NCBI GenBank assembly: GCA_035701285.1
Contig: DASSNT010000035.1
Span: 1-14,281, forward strand
Source of the DNA: DASSBR01 sp035701285
Lineage (GTDB): Bacteria > Pseudomonadota > Gammaproteobacteria > Natronospirales > DASSBR01
Length of the DNA stretch: 14,281 nt
Reading direction: 5' to 3'
The notes beneath the pieces were generated by a model that ran no database searches, had not been told where the DNA came from, and worked only from the letters and a program-made list of their open reading frames with translations. Made by a program: the position numbers and the translations under genes. Shown here piece by piece: positions 1 to 5,565 of this stretch; the stretch's first letter is position 1, and every line of letters begins with the position of its first letter.

Positions 1-1
1 C

Positions 2-472
2 TTCACCCGTCTCATGGACGAGGGAGGAGCGATGCTGTGGGGCCGCGTCACCTACGAGATGATGGAGAGCTACTGGCCGGCGGTCGCTCGCGGCGACGAG
101 GAGGCGCCGCCGGCGATGCGCGAGTGGGCGGTCAAGCTGGAGGCCAAGCCGAAGTACGTGGTGTCGTCGACGCGAACGAACTTCCCGTGGACCAACAGTC
201 ACCACATCGCCGGTGACTTGCGCACGAGCGTGCAGAAGCTCAAGGACGCGACCCCTGCCGGCGTGCTACTTGGTAGCGGCAAGCTCGCGACCGAGCTGGA
301 CCGGCTGGATCTGATCGACGAGTACAAGTTCCTCGTTCACCCCAGGATCGTCGGTCGCGGCCCGACCCTGTACCAGAGTGGGCTACCCAGCACGCGACGA
401 CTTGAGCTGGTCTCGGCGACGCCGCTCCGTAACGGCGCGGTCGCTATGTACTACCGGCGCGCGCGCAGCTAA
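2..472 (+). CDS. RibD C-terminal/dihydrofolate reductase-like protein, 5' end cut by window edge
   Basis: The reading frame is open from base 2 (F-T-R-L before the first Met at 14), so the gene almost certainly starts outside the window. About 156 residues are visible; family members usually have 180-190, so roughly the first 30 residues, including the first beta strand, are missing. The match to the RibD_C/DHFR-like reductase family (YyaP/YwjB type) rests on three blocks: the GRVTYEMMESYWP block near the visible N terminus, the KYVVSSTR strand, and the GSGKLATELDRLDLIDEY helix followed by HPRIVGRGPTLY. These proteins are predicted NAD(P)H-dependent reductases. Most have no known substrate and should not be assumed to be trimethoprim-resistance DHFRs. 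The TAA stop lies inside the left arm of an attC-like structure, as is usual for integron cassette genes, so this may be an old cassette gene. Family call sure; function not. Confidence 0.87.
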   Translation, partial: FTRLMDEGGAMLWGRVTYEMMESYWPAVARGDEEAPPAMREWAVKLEAKPKYVVSSTRTNFPWTNSHHIAGDLRTSVQKLKDATPAGVLLGSGKLATELDRLDLIDEYKFLVHPRIVGRGPTLYQSGLPSTRRLELVSATPLRNGAVAMYYRRARS

Positions 473-529
473 CAACGGGTTGCAGCGGACGGTCGCTACG
501 TGGCCCGCCCCTGAACCCGAACGTTTGGC
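468..529 (+). mobile_element. Probable degenerate integron attC site
   Basis: An imperfect inverted repeat fills the gap after the reductase gene. CGGGTT (476-481) pairs with AACCCG (514-519) and CAG (483-485) pairs with CTG (511-513). G482 is left unpaired, which is the extrahelical base typical of the attC L''/L' arms. Outside these lie GCTAAC (468-473, containing the gene's stop codon) and GTTTGGC (523-529), which resemble the R''/R' boxes RYYYAAC and GTTRRRY but each depart from consensus by a base. The arm spacers are two bases on the left (474-475) and about three on the right. No integrase gene and no second good site are visible, so it would be a solitary attC or the edge of an integrase-less cassette cluster. 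The pairing is seen directly; the attC identity is inferred. Confidence 0.55.
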
Positions 530-553
530 CTCGCGAATACATAGGAGAACGCC

Positions 554-1252
554 ATGATAGAACCGACAATGCCCCAAATCGTTGCCCGTGATGAGTGGGA
601 GCGGGCCCGTGCTGAACTGCTGGTCCGCGAGAAGGCGCACACGCGCGCCGGCGACGAACTGGCCGCCGCTCGGCGGCGCCTGCCGGTGACGCCGGTCGAG
701 CCGGTCATGGTCGTGGGTGCAGACGGCCCCGTTCCTCTGCACGATGTGTTTGAAGGCCGGCGCATGTTGATCGTGTATCACTTCATGTGGAACAAGGGCG
801 TGCCTCACCACCAGCAGTGTGAGGGCTGCACGCACAGCCAGGTGGCGATGAATTCCGCCGTCCTTGCCTATCTGGCCGAGCGCGACGTGAGCTACGCCGT
901 CTTCAGCAGCGGTCCGTGGAACGAGATCGCGGTCTACCGGGATTTCATGGGCTGGACGACGCCGTGGTACTCGACCGCCGACTCCGGAGCCGTGCTGGCG
1001 ACGCGAAATGGTGGTGACCTCCGCTGCTACCTGCGGGCTGGCGACCAGGTCCTCGAAACGTATGAAACGATGTGCCGAGGGATCGAGGCCATGCTGCCTA
1101 CTTTGCAGTTACTCGACCTCACTCCCTACGGCCGGCAGGAGACGTGGGAGGACTCGCCCGCCGGCTGGCCCCAGGAGCAGGCTGGTTCATGGTGGCGGCG
1201 TGACGGTCGACCCGTTGCCCAGTGGACGCGTACGAACGCAGCGGTCAAATAG
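554..1252 (+). CDS. DUF899 family thioredoxin-fold protein
   Basis: A 232-residue soluble protein. The ATG at 554 follows an AGGAGA ribosome site at 542-547. Features of DUF899 are visible throughout: an N-terminal helical segment (E-WERARAELLVREK, about 14-27), the LIVYHFMWNKG strand (about 72-82), a C89-E-G-C92 motif followed by T-H, and the C-terminal DLTPYGRQE and WEDSPAGWPQ blocks. The family belongs to the thioredoxin-like superfamily, and the CxxC is placed like a redox-active pair, but no reaction is established. No signal peptide or membrane segment is seen. The gene directly follows the attC-like site, so it may have arrived as part of the same accessory region. It converges on the glutathione S-transferase gene. 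An alternative Met at residue 6 is possible but lacks a better ribosome site. Confidence 0.92.
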   Translation: MIEPTMPQIVARDEWERARAELLVREKAHTRAGDELAAARRRLPVTPVEPVMVVGADGPVPLHDVFEGRRMLIVYHFMWNKGVPHHQQCEGCTHSQVAMNSAVLAYLAERDVSYAVFSSGPWNEIAVYRDFMGWTTPWYSTADSGAVLATRNGGDLRCYLRAGDQVLETYETMCRGIEAMLPTLQLLDLTPYGRQETWEDSPAGWPQEQAGSWWRRDGRPVAQWTRTNAAVK

Positions 1253-1381
1253 AATTGAATAGAAGCAAGTGGTGCGCTCGAATCCGTAGATAGCACGCGG
1301 CTCTTCGGGGCGGTCTAACGCAGGTTCCGCGTCGGGATTCGCTGCAAAATCGAGGTTGAGCAGGTCCCACATTTCCGTCGT

Positions 1382-1435
1382 AGGAGGTAAGTCACGATGG
1401 AATTTATATCTCCTCACCCGTTAACTGCCAATTGA
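1382..1435 (+). other. Orphan strong ribosome site with a 12-codon ORF
   Basis: AGGAGGT at 1382-1388 is a near-perfect anti-16S match. Eight bases later an ATG (1397) opens the frame MEFISPHPLTAN and then TGA (1433-1435). The ORF overlaps the last codons of the oppositely oriented transferase gene. The rest of the 1253-1413 gap shows no convincing gene, no terminator with a U-tract and no promoter I would defend. The site could be the surviving 5' end of a gene lost when the transferase gene came to sit here, a tiny leader peptide, or chance. The signal itself is plain in the sequence; its use is unknown. Confidence 0.25.
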
Positions 1436-2049
1436 GCGTCAAACGCCCGCTTGTAAGCGGGCCGCGCTTCGCCACGGGCGACATAGGCGGCCAGGTTCGG
1501 AAATTCATCCAGAATGCCGGACGCTCTCAACCTGAGCAGCACCGACACCATCATCAGGTCGCCCGAGGTGAACGCGCCATCGAGCCAGTCGGCATCGCCA
1601 AGGCGACGGGAAAGCTGGCCCAGCCGGTTACGGACGCGGTCCTCGACAAGAGGCATGCGCTCGGCAGCCCAGGGTTTGTCGCCCTCAAGGAGTCTGGCGG
1701 TTCCGAGTTCAAGTATCGGCGGCTCCACCGTGTTAAGGGCGGCGAACATCCACGTGATCGCGCGCGCCCGGGCATTCGCATCGTCTGGCAACAGGCCCGC
1801 ATGATGCTCCGAGATATGGAACACGATCGCCCCCGTCTCGAACAAGCCGAGAGCGCCTTCTTCGTAGGTGGGGATCTGGCCGAACGGATGAAGCGCCATA
1901 TGTGCGGGCTGCTTCATCGCGCTGAACGAAACAAGACGAACCTCGTACGGTTGTCCCACTTCCTCAAGCGCCCAGCGAACCCGCGTATCACGCGCCAGCC
2001 CCTGGCCACCATCGGGTGACCGCTCAAAGGCGGTAATGGTGGGTGTCAT
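1414..2049 (-). CDS. Glutathione S-transferase family protein
   Basis: A 211-residue cytosolic protein with the two-domain GST layout. The N-terminal thioredoxin-like domain (about 1-82) has HPFGQIPTYEEG, in which Pro60 is the expected cis-proline. LFETGAI (69-75) follows, where E71-T72 stands in for the usual Glu-Ser that holds the glutathione gamma-glutamyl group. The all-helical C-terminal domain has the N-capping box T161-S-G-D164 (FTSGDLMMVSVL). The start at 2049 follows AGGAGA. These enzymes conjugate or reduce electrophiles with glutathione; the substrate cannot be told from sequence. The gene is divergent from the operon that contains gshA, the first enzyme of glutathione synthesis, which makes a shared thiol-stress role plausible but unproven. 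No downstream partner is clear. Confidence 0.93.
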   Translation of the reverse strand: MTPTITAFERSPDGGQGLARDTRVRWALEEVGQPYEVRLVSFSAMKQPAHMALHPFGQIPTYEEGALGLFETGAIVFHISEHHAGLLPDDANARARAITWMFAALNTVEPPILELGTARLLEGDKPWAAERMPLVEDRVRNRLGQLSRRLGDADWLDGAFTSGDLMMVSVLLRLRASGILDEFPNLAAYVARGEARPAYKRAFDAQLAVNG

Positions 2050-2090
2050 AGCTTTCTCCTGTTGCCGGTCGCCCTGCCTTCAAGATATAG

Positions 2091-2125
2091 ACGAACGGCC
2101 GGACCGGCATTCGACAAACGGCCGG
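2091..2125. repeat. Direct repeat ACRAACGGCCGG in the divergent intergenic region
   Basis: Two 12-base copies, at 2091-2102 and 2114-2125, differ at one position and are spaced 23 bases start to start. They lie about 40 bases upstream of the transferase start and ahead of the promoter at 2179. Each copy contains CGGCCG, itself palindromic. The placement suits a regulator-binding site for either divergent unit. No regulator gene sits next to it, and no protein family can be assigned. Confidence 0.35.
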
Positions 2126-2178
2126 GAATTTTTCGACCGCTGCTGCGTTGACCTAGCGCGGACGGGTGAGCACGGCGT

Positions 2179-2187
2179 TGCTATAAT
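2179..2187 (+). promoter_or_regulatory. Putative extended -10 promoter for the methyltransferase-phzF-gshA operon
   Basis: TGCTATAAT at 2179-2187 is a consensus extended -10 element (TGn plus TATAAT). No good -35 lies 16-18 bases upstream; the TTGACC at 2148-2153 is too far (28-base gap), but extended -10 promoters can work without one. Transcription would begin near 2194, leaving a leader of about 95 bases before the ATG at 2289. The leader has a weak CTGC...GCAG hairpin around 2208-2230 but no riboswitch I recognise. Confidence 0.45.
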
Positions 2188-2288
2188 GCCACTGCTCCAC
2201 CTCATGGCTGCTCGGGCGGCGAAGCGGCAGTAGGCGCCCCATAAGTCCGGGAAAATCCGGCGTATTCTCGTTTTAAGCGGAGAGTTCT

Positions 2289-2855
2289 ATGCCTGGATAT
2301 TTCGCTGTCCTGACCCTTGTGATGATGCTTGGAATGGTTTTGGCCCGTGTCGCTATGATGAAACGAAAAGGGATCAAGGCCATGAAGTTCGGCGAACTTG
2401 ATAAGAAGGACTTCTTGATTCCGCCCTTTGCTCTGTTCTATTTCTACCTTGTTTTTTCCGCCGTCTTTCACTGGCCTGCTGTCAGCACACAAGAATTCTT
2501 CGCTTCCGAGGTCATTGCCTGGATTGGCGTCGCGTTCTGCCTGACGGGGCTGTCGCTATTGTTGTGGAGCCTGATTTCATTCGGATCGAGCTTCCGGGTG
2601 GGAATCGACGCAGATCATCCCGACAAACTCGTTACGACCGGGATCTTTGCCTTTAGCCGCAACCCCATTTACGTGGCATTCGCCTTGATCCTGCTTGGTC
2701 AATTCCTGATCTTTTCCAACTGGATACTGCTACTCTACCTCGGCGCGGCTGTCTGGCTATTCCACCGCCAGGTCTTGCGCGAGGAGGCGTTTTCGAGAAA
2801 GCATTACGGGCAGGAGTATGCGGCGTATTGCCGACGAGTCCGAAGGTATGTCTGA
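2289..2855 (+). CDS. Isoprenylcysteine carboxyl methyltransferase-like integral membrane protein
   Basis: A 188-residue membrane protein with hydrophobic segments at about 2-22, 42-62, 73-97 and 127-158. The C-terminal half carries the signature of the ICMT/PEMT-type S-adenosylmethionine methyltransferases: LVTTGIFAFSRNPIY (114-128, equivalent to G-x5-RHPxY) and REEAFSRKHYGQEYAAY (164-180). Bacterial members are mostly uncharacterised; they methylate lipids or small molecules at the membrane rather than prenylated proteins. The ATG at 2289 is preceded by GGAGAG six to ten bases upstream. The gene ends seven bases before the PhzF start, so it heads the operon. Its GC content is visibly lower than its neighbours (one 60-base line near 2401 is 40% GC, while a gshA line near 4081 is 70%), suggesting separate acquisition. 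Class call good; substrate unknown. Confidence 0.88.
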   Translation: MPGYFAVLTLVMMLGMVLARVAMMKRKGIKAMKFGELDKKDFLIPPFALFYFYLVFSAVFHWPAVSTQEFFASEVIAWIGVAFCLTGLSLLLWSLISFGSSFRVGIDADHPDKLVTTGIFAFSRNPIYVAFALILLGQFLIFSNWILLLYLGAAVWLFHRQVLREEAFSRKHYGQEYAAYCRRVRRYV

Positions 2856-2862
2856 GGTTGGA

Positions 2863-3660
2863 ATGCGCCTCTTTCAGGTTGACGCCTTCGCCGATCGGGC
2901 GTTTGAGGGGAATCCGGCGGCCGTCTGTCCACTCGAGGCCTGGCTGGACAATGATCTTCTGCAGGCGATTGCGGAGGAAAACAACCTGTCGGAGACGGCC
3001 TTTTTTGTACCCTCGGCCGACGTCTTCGAGCTGCGCTGGTTTACGCCGGTTGAAGAAGTCGACCTGTGCGGCCACGCAACGCTGGCGAGCGCGCACGTAC
3101 TCTTCTCGCACCTGGACTACGACCAGGCGGCGGTGCACTTCGACACCCGCAGTGGCCGCCTGACCGTCAGCCGTGAGGGCGCCGGCCTGATAATGGACTT
3201 CCCGGCGGCGATGCCGGAGCCGGTCGAGCCCCCTCCTCTTCTCGGCGAAGCGCTTGGCCGGCCGCCGCTGGCGGTACTGGCTGCTTCCGACTATGTTGCC
3301 GTGTATCGCTCGGAGGAGGACATCCGCGCGTTGACGCCCGATTTCGCCCGGCTCGCGACTCTGGACCGGCGCGGCGTAATCGCCACCGCCCCGGGCCGGG
3401 AGGTCGATTTCGTCAGCCGGTGTTTCTTCCCGTCGCTGCGCATCAACGAAGACCCGGTAACGGGCTCGGCGCATTGCGAGCTTGCGCCGTATTGGGCTCG
3501 GGAGCTTGGTCGGAATCGGCTGCAGGCGCGCCAGCTTTCGCGGCGCGGCGGCAGGATCGGCTGCGAGGTTCAGGGTGAGCGGGTTTATCTCAGCGGCCGC
3601 GCCGCCGACTACATGGTCGGCGAGATTGCCATCAGCCGCACGCCGCATAAGGTAAAATAG
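2863..3660 (+). CDS. PhzF family isomerase/epimerase
   Basis: With the start at 2863 the protein has 265 residues and begins MRLFQVDAFADRAF, the usual family N terminus. GAGG at 2853-2856 is six bases upstream. Earlier in-frame ATGs at 2818 and 2848 would overlap the preceding gene and have poorer ribosome sites. The PhzF catalytic residues are in place: Glu44 in NNLSETAF, His71 in DLCGHAT and Asp197 in NEDPVTGSAH, corresponding to E45, H74 and D208 of the phenazine enzyme. The fold is a tandem diaminopimelate-epimerase-like pair acting by proton transfer without a cofactor. No phenazine genes are present, so this is a stand-alone member such as occurs widely in bacteria; its substrate is unknown. 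It lies between the methyltransferase and gshA, 30 bases before the latter, in one apparent operon. Confidence 0.93.
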   Translation: MRLFQVDAFADRAFEGNPAAVCPLEAWLDNDLLQAIAEENNLSETAFFVPSADVFELRWFTPVEEVDLCGHATLASAHVLFSHLDYDQAAVHFDTRSGRLTVSREGAGLIMDFPAAMPEPVEPPPLLGEALGRPPLAVLAASDYVAVYRSEEDIRALTPDFARLATLDRRGVIATAPGREVDFVSRCFFPSLRINEDPVTGSAHCELAPYWARELGRNRLQARQLSRRGGRIGCEVQGERVYLSGRAADYMVGEIAISRTPHKVK

Positions 3661-3690
3661 CCGGCTGCCCTTCCCTCCGCGGAGCACATC

Positions 3691-5259
3691 TTGGATCATC
3701 ACGATCTTGAACGCCGGCTGACTTGGCTTGCCAGCGCCGGCGCACCCAAACTTACGCCCGGCCTTGAAGGTATCGAGAAAGAAAGCCTGCGCGTGACGCC
3801 TGACGGGCGAATCGCCAGAACGCCGCACCCGCGCGCACTTGGCTCCACGCTGACGCATCCGGCCATCACGACGGACTATTCGGAAGCGCTGCTGGAATTC
3901 ATTACGCCACCGCAGGCGGGCGCCGCGGCAACGCTGGCCGCTTTGTGCGACATCCACAGCGTTGTCTACCGCGAGCTGGGCGACGAGCTATTGTGGGCAA
4001 CCAGCATGCCGTGCGCGGTGGAAGGCGACGCCGGCATTCCGATCGCCGACTACGGCACGTCAAACATCGGCATGATGAAGCACGTTTACCGCCGCGGCCT
4101 CGGCTGGCGCTACGGCCGCGTGATGCAGACGATTTCCGGGGTGCACTTCAATTATTCGGTGCCGGTGGATTTCTGGCCGGCGTTCCAGGACCACGAAGAA
4201 CGATCGGACGCACTGCAGGCCTTCACCGCCGATGCCTACTTCGGCCTGATCCGCAATTTCCAGCGCTACGGCTGGATCGTGCCCTACCTGTTCGGCGCAT
4301 CGCCAGCCGTGTGCAAGTCGTTCCTGCAGGGCGCGCGCCACGATTTCGAGGAATTCGACGACTACACCTGGTTTGAACCGTATGCGACGTCGCTCCGCAT
4401 GAGCGACATCGGCTACAAGAACAAGAGCCAGGCGCACCTGAATATCTGCTACAACAGCCTTGAGGACTACGTGGGCGGCCTGGGCCGCGCGATCTCGACG
4501 CCGGAACCGGACTACGAGCGCATCGGGCTGGTGGTGGACGGCGAGTACCGGCAGCTCAACACGAATATCCTGCAGATCGAAAACGAGTACTACAGTTTTA
4601 TTCGGCCCAAGAACATCGCCGAATCCGGCGAAAAGCCGACGCTGGCGCTGAAGCGCCGCGGAGTGCGCTACATCGAGGTTCGCGCGCTGGACGTGAACGC
4701 GTTCGACCCGCTGGGGGTAAGCGTCGAGCAACTCGATTTTCTGGAAATGTTCCTTATTTTCTGCCTGCTGACCGACAGCCCGTTTACCAGTCAGCCGGAG
4801 CGTGAAGCCATCAACCGCAACCAGGCGCGGGTCACCCGGCGCGGTCGGCAGCCCGGGCTGCGGCTGGAGGACGGCGGTGGCTTTCGCACCTTGCAGGATT
4901 GGGGCCGGGAAATTCTCGATGCCATGGCGCCGATCGCCGACCTGCTCGACGGGCAGGCCGGCGGCAACACCTACCGGCAGGTTCTGGCAGATCAGCGGGC
5001 GGCGGTCGAGGACCCGGAGATCACGGCTTCGGCGCGCGTACTCGCGGAAATGACCGCCAACGAGGAGCCGTTTTTCAGCTTTGCGCTGCGCATGTCGAAG
5101 CAGCATCGGGACTATTTTCTGAAACGCGACGTTGCGCCGGAGCTACTGGCGCAATTTCGCCGGACGGCGGAACAGTCGCTGGCCGAACAGGCTAAAATTG
5201 AGGCCTCGGATTCGCTTTCGTTTGATGAGTTTTTGCGGCGCTACTTTGCGCAAAGATGA
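3691..5259 (+). CDS. gshA: Glutamate-cysteine ligase (gamma-proteobacterial type)
   Basis: Catalyses ATP-dependent joining of L-glutamate and L-cysteine to gamma-glutamylcysteine, the first and usually rate-limiting step of glutathione synthesis, in the cytoplasm. The 522-residue length matches the E. coli enzyme (518). Typical family blocks are present: GLEGIEKESLR (24-34), TTDYSEALLEFITPP (60-74), then SGVHFNYSVP, RNFQRYGWIVPYLFGASPA, and near the C terminus FFSFALRMSKQHRDYFL. The start must be non-ATG. The PhzF stop TAG at 3658 is in the same frame, no ATG lies between it and the conserved N terminus, and the TTG at 3691 has GGAG six bases upstream (3681-3684). No gshB is visible, so the second step is encoded elsewhere. 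A small unassigned gene follows ten bases downstream and is probably co-translated. Confidence 0.97.
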   Translation: MDHHDLERRLTWLASAGAPKLTPGLEGIEKESLRVTPDGRIARTPHPRALGSTLTHPAITTDYSEALLEFITPPQAGAAATLAALCDIHSVVYRELGDELLWATSMPCAVEGDAGIPIADYGTSNIGMMKHVYRRGLGWRYGRVMQTISGVHFNYSVPVDFWPAFQDHEERSDALQAFTADAYFGLIRNFQRYGWIVPYLFGASPAVCKSFLQGARHDFEEFDDYTWFEPYATSLRMSDIGYKNKSQAHLNICYNSLEDYVGGLGRAISTPEPDYERIGLVVDGEYRQLNTNILQIENEYYSFIRPKNIAESGEKPTLALKRRGVRYIEVRALDVNAFDPLGVSVEQLDFLEMFLIFCLLTDSPFTSQPEREAINRNQARVTRRGRQPGLRLEDGGGFRTLQDWGREILDAMAPIADLLDGQAGGNTYRQVLADQRAAVEDPEITASARVLAEMTANEEPFFSFALRMSKQHRDYFLKRDVAPELLAQFRRTAEQSLAEQAKIEASDSLSFDEFLRRYFAQR

Positions 5260-5269
5260 CGGAGAATTT

Positions 5270-5479
5270 ATGAAGAAGTACGGGATTCGTTTGACCATGC
5301 CTGAAGACGACCCGATGCGGGCCGAGCATTTGCTGGGGCCCGACTGGGTGTCTTACAAGTGGTTTCAGAGTGAGAAGCAGCGCGATGAGATGTTCGCGCA
5401 AATGCGCCGCGAGCATTTGTATTCGCGGCGCGGGGATATTCCGAGCATTGTGCCGGAGAAGGTTGAAGAAGAGACTTAG
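5270..5479 (+). CDS. Small uncharacterised protein downstream of gshA (69 aa)
   Basis: The ATG at 5270 follows GGAG at 5261-5264, ten bases after the gshA stop, so it is almost certainly the last gene of that operon. The product is soluble, strongly charged and without a signal peptide or membrane segment. It opens MKKYGIRLTMPEDDPM, then AEHLLGPDWVSYKWF (about 18-32), a charged helix-prone stretch SEKQRDEMFAQMRREH (34-49), and YSRRGDIPSIVPEKVEEE. There are no cysteines. The longer open frame starting at 5132 lies inside gshA and is not needed. The tight link to gshA suggests a role in thiol metabolism or in regulating the ligase, but this is inference only. It is not YggX and I recognise no named family. 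Confidence 0.82.
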   Translation: MKKYGIRLTMPEDDPMRAEHLLGPDWVSYKWFQSEKQRDEMFAQMRREHLYSRRGDIPSIVPEKVEEET

Positions 5480-5488
5480 ACAAGAAAT

Positions 5489-5543
5489 CCCCCTCCCGCT
5501 CCCCCTTCGCCGCTGCGCGGCCAAAGGGGAGAGTAAGAGGGGG
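5489..5543. terminator. Long GC-rich hairpin between convergent operons, possible terminator or REP-like element
   Basis: A nested inverted repeat: outer arms CCCCCTC (5489-5495) and GAGGGGG (5537-5543), middle arms CTCCCCCTT (5499-5507) and AAAGGGGAG (5523-5531) with one mismatch or bulge, and a tip CCGC-TGC-GCGG (5510-5520). It sits in the 86-base gap between the small gene (+) and the RND permease (-), so it can end both operons. On the - strand it is followed by ATTTCTT, a weak U-rich tract; on the + strand there is none. The size and internal symmetry also fit a repetitive extragenic palindrome. Only one copy is in the window, so repetition cannot be judged. Confidence 0.55.
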
Positions 5544-5565
5544 ACAGTAAAAGAGGTCGTTCAGA

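Noticed and set aside
1313..1361. GTCTAAC and GTTGAGC boxes that both fit the attC R''/R' consensus
   Set aside because: The boxes are only 49 bases apart end to end, pair poorly with each other, and enclose no convincing L''/L' arms with an extrahelical base.
1187..1417. A 76-codon - strand frame whose GTG start overlaps the transferase stop (GTGA)
   Set aside because: The four-base overlap looks like translational coupling, but the product matches nothing I recognise and its end runs 66 bases into the DUF899 gene on the other strand. It remains a weak possibility only.
2148..2187. TTGACC and TATAAT as a matched -35/-10 pair
   Set aside because: The 28-base gap is too long for sigma70; the -10 is better explained by its TGn extension.
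2036..2233. A 65-codon + strand frame in the divergent intergenic region
   Set aside because: It starts inside the transferase gene on the other strand, has no ribosome site, and spans the direct repeat and the -10 element.
2653..3957. A 434-codon - strand frame across phzF and neighbouring genes
   Set aside because: It is antisense to genes with conserved catalytic residues; its Arg-rich product shows no motif or plausible ribosome site.
4060..5106. A 348-codon - strand frame inside gshA
   Set aside because: It is a shadow of gshA codon bias with no recognisable domain.
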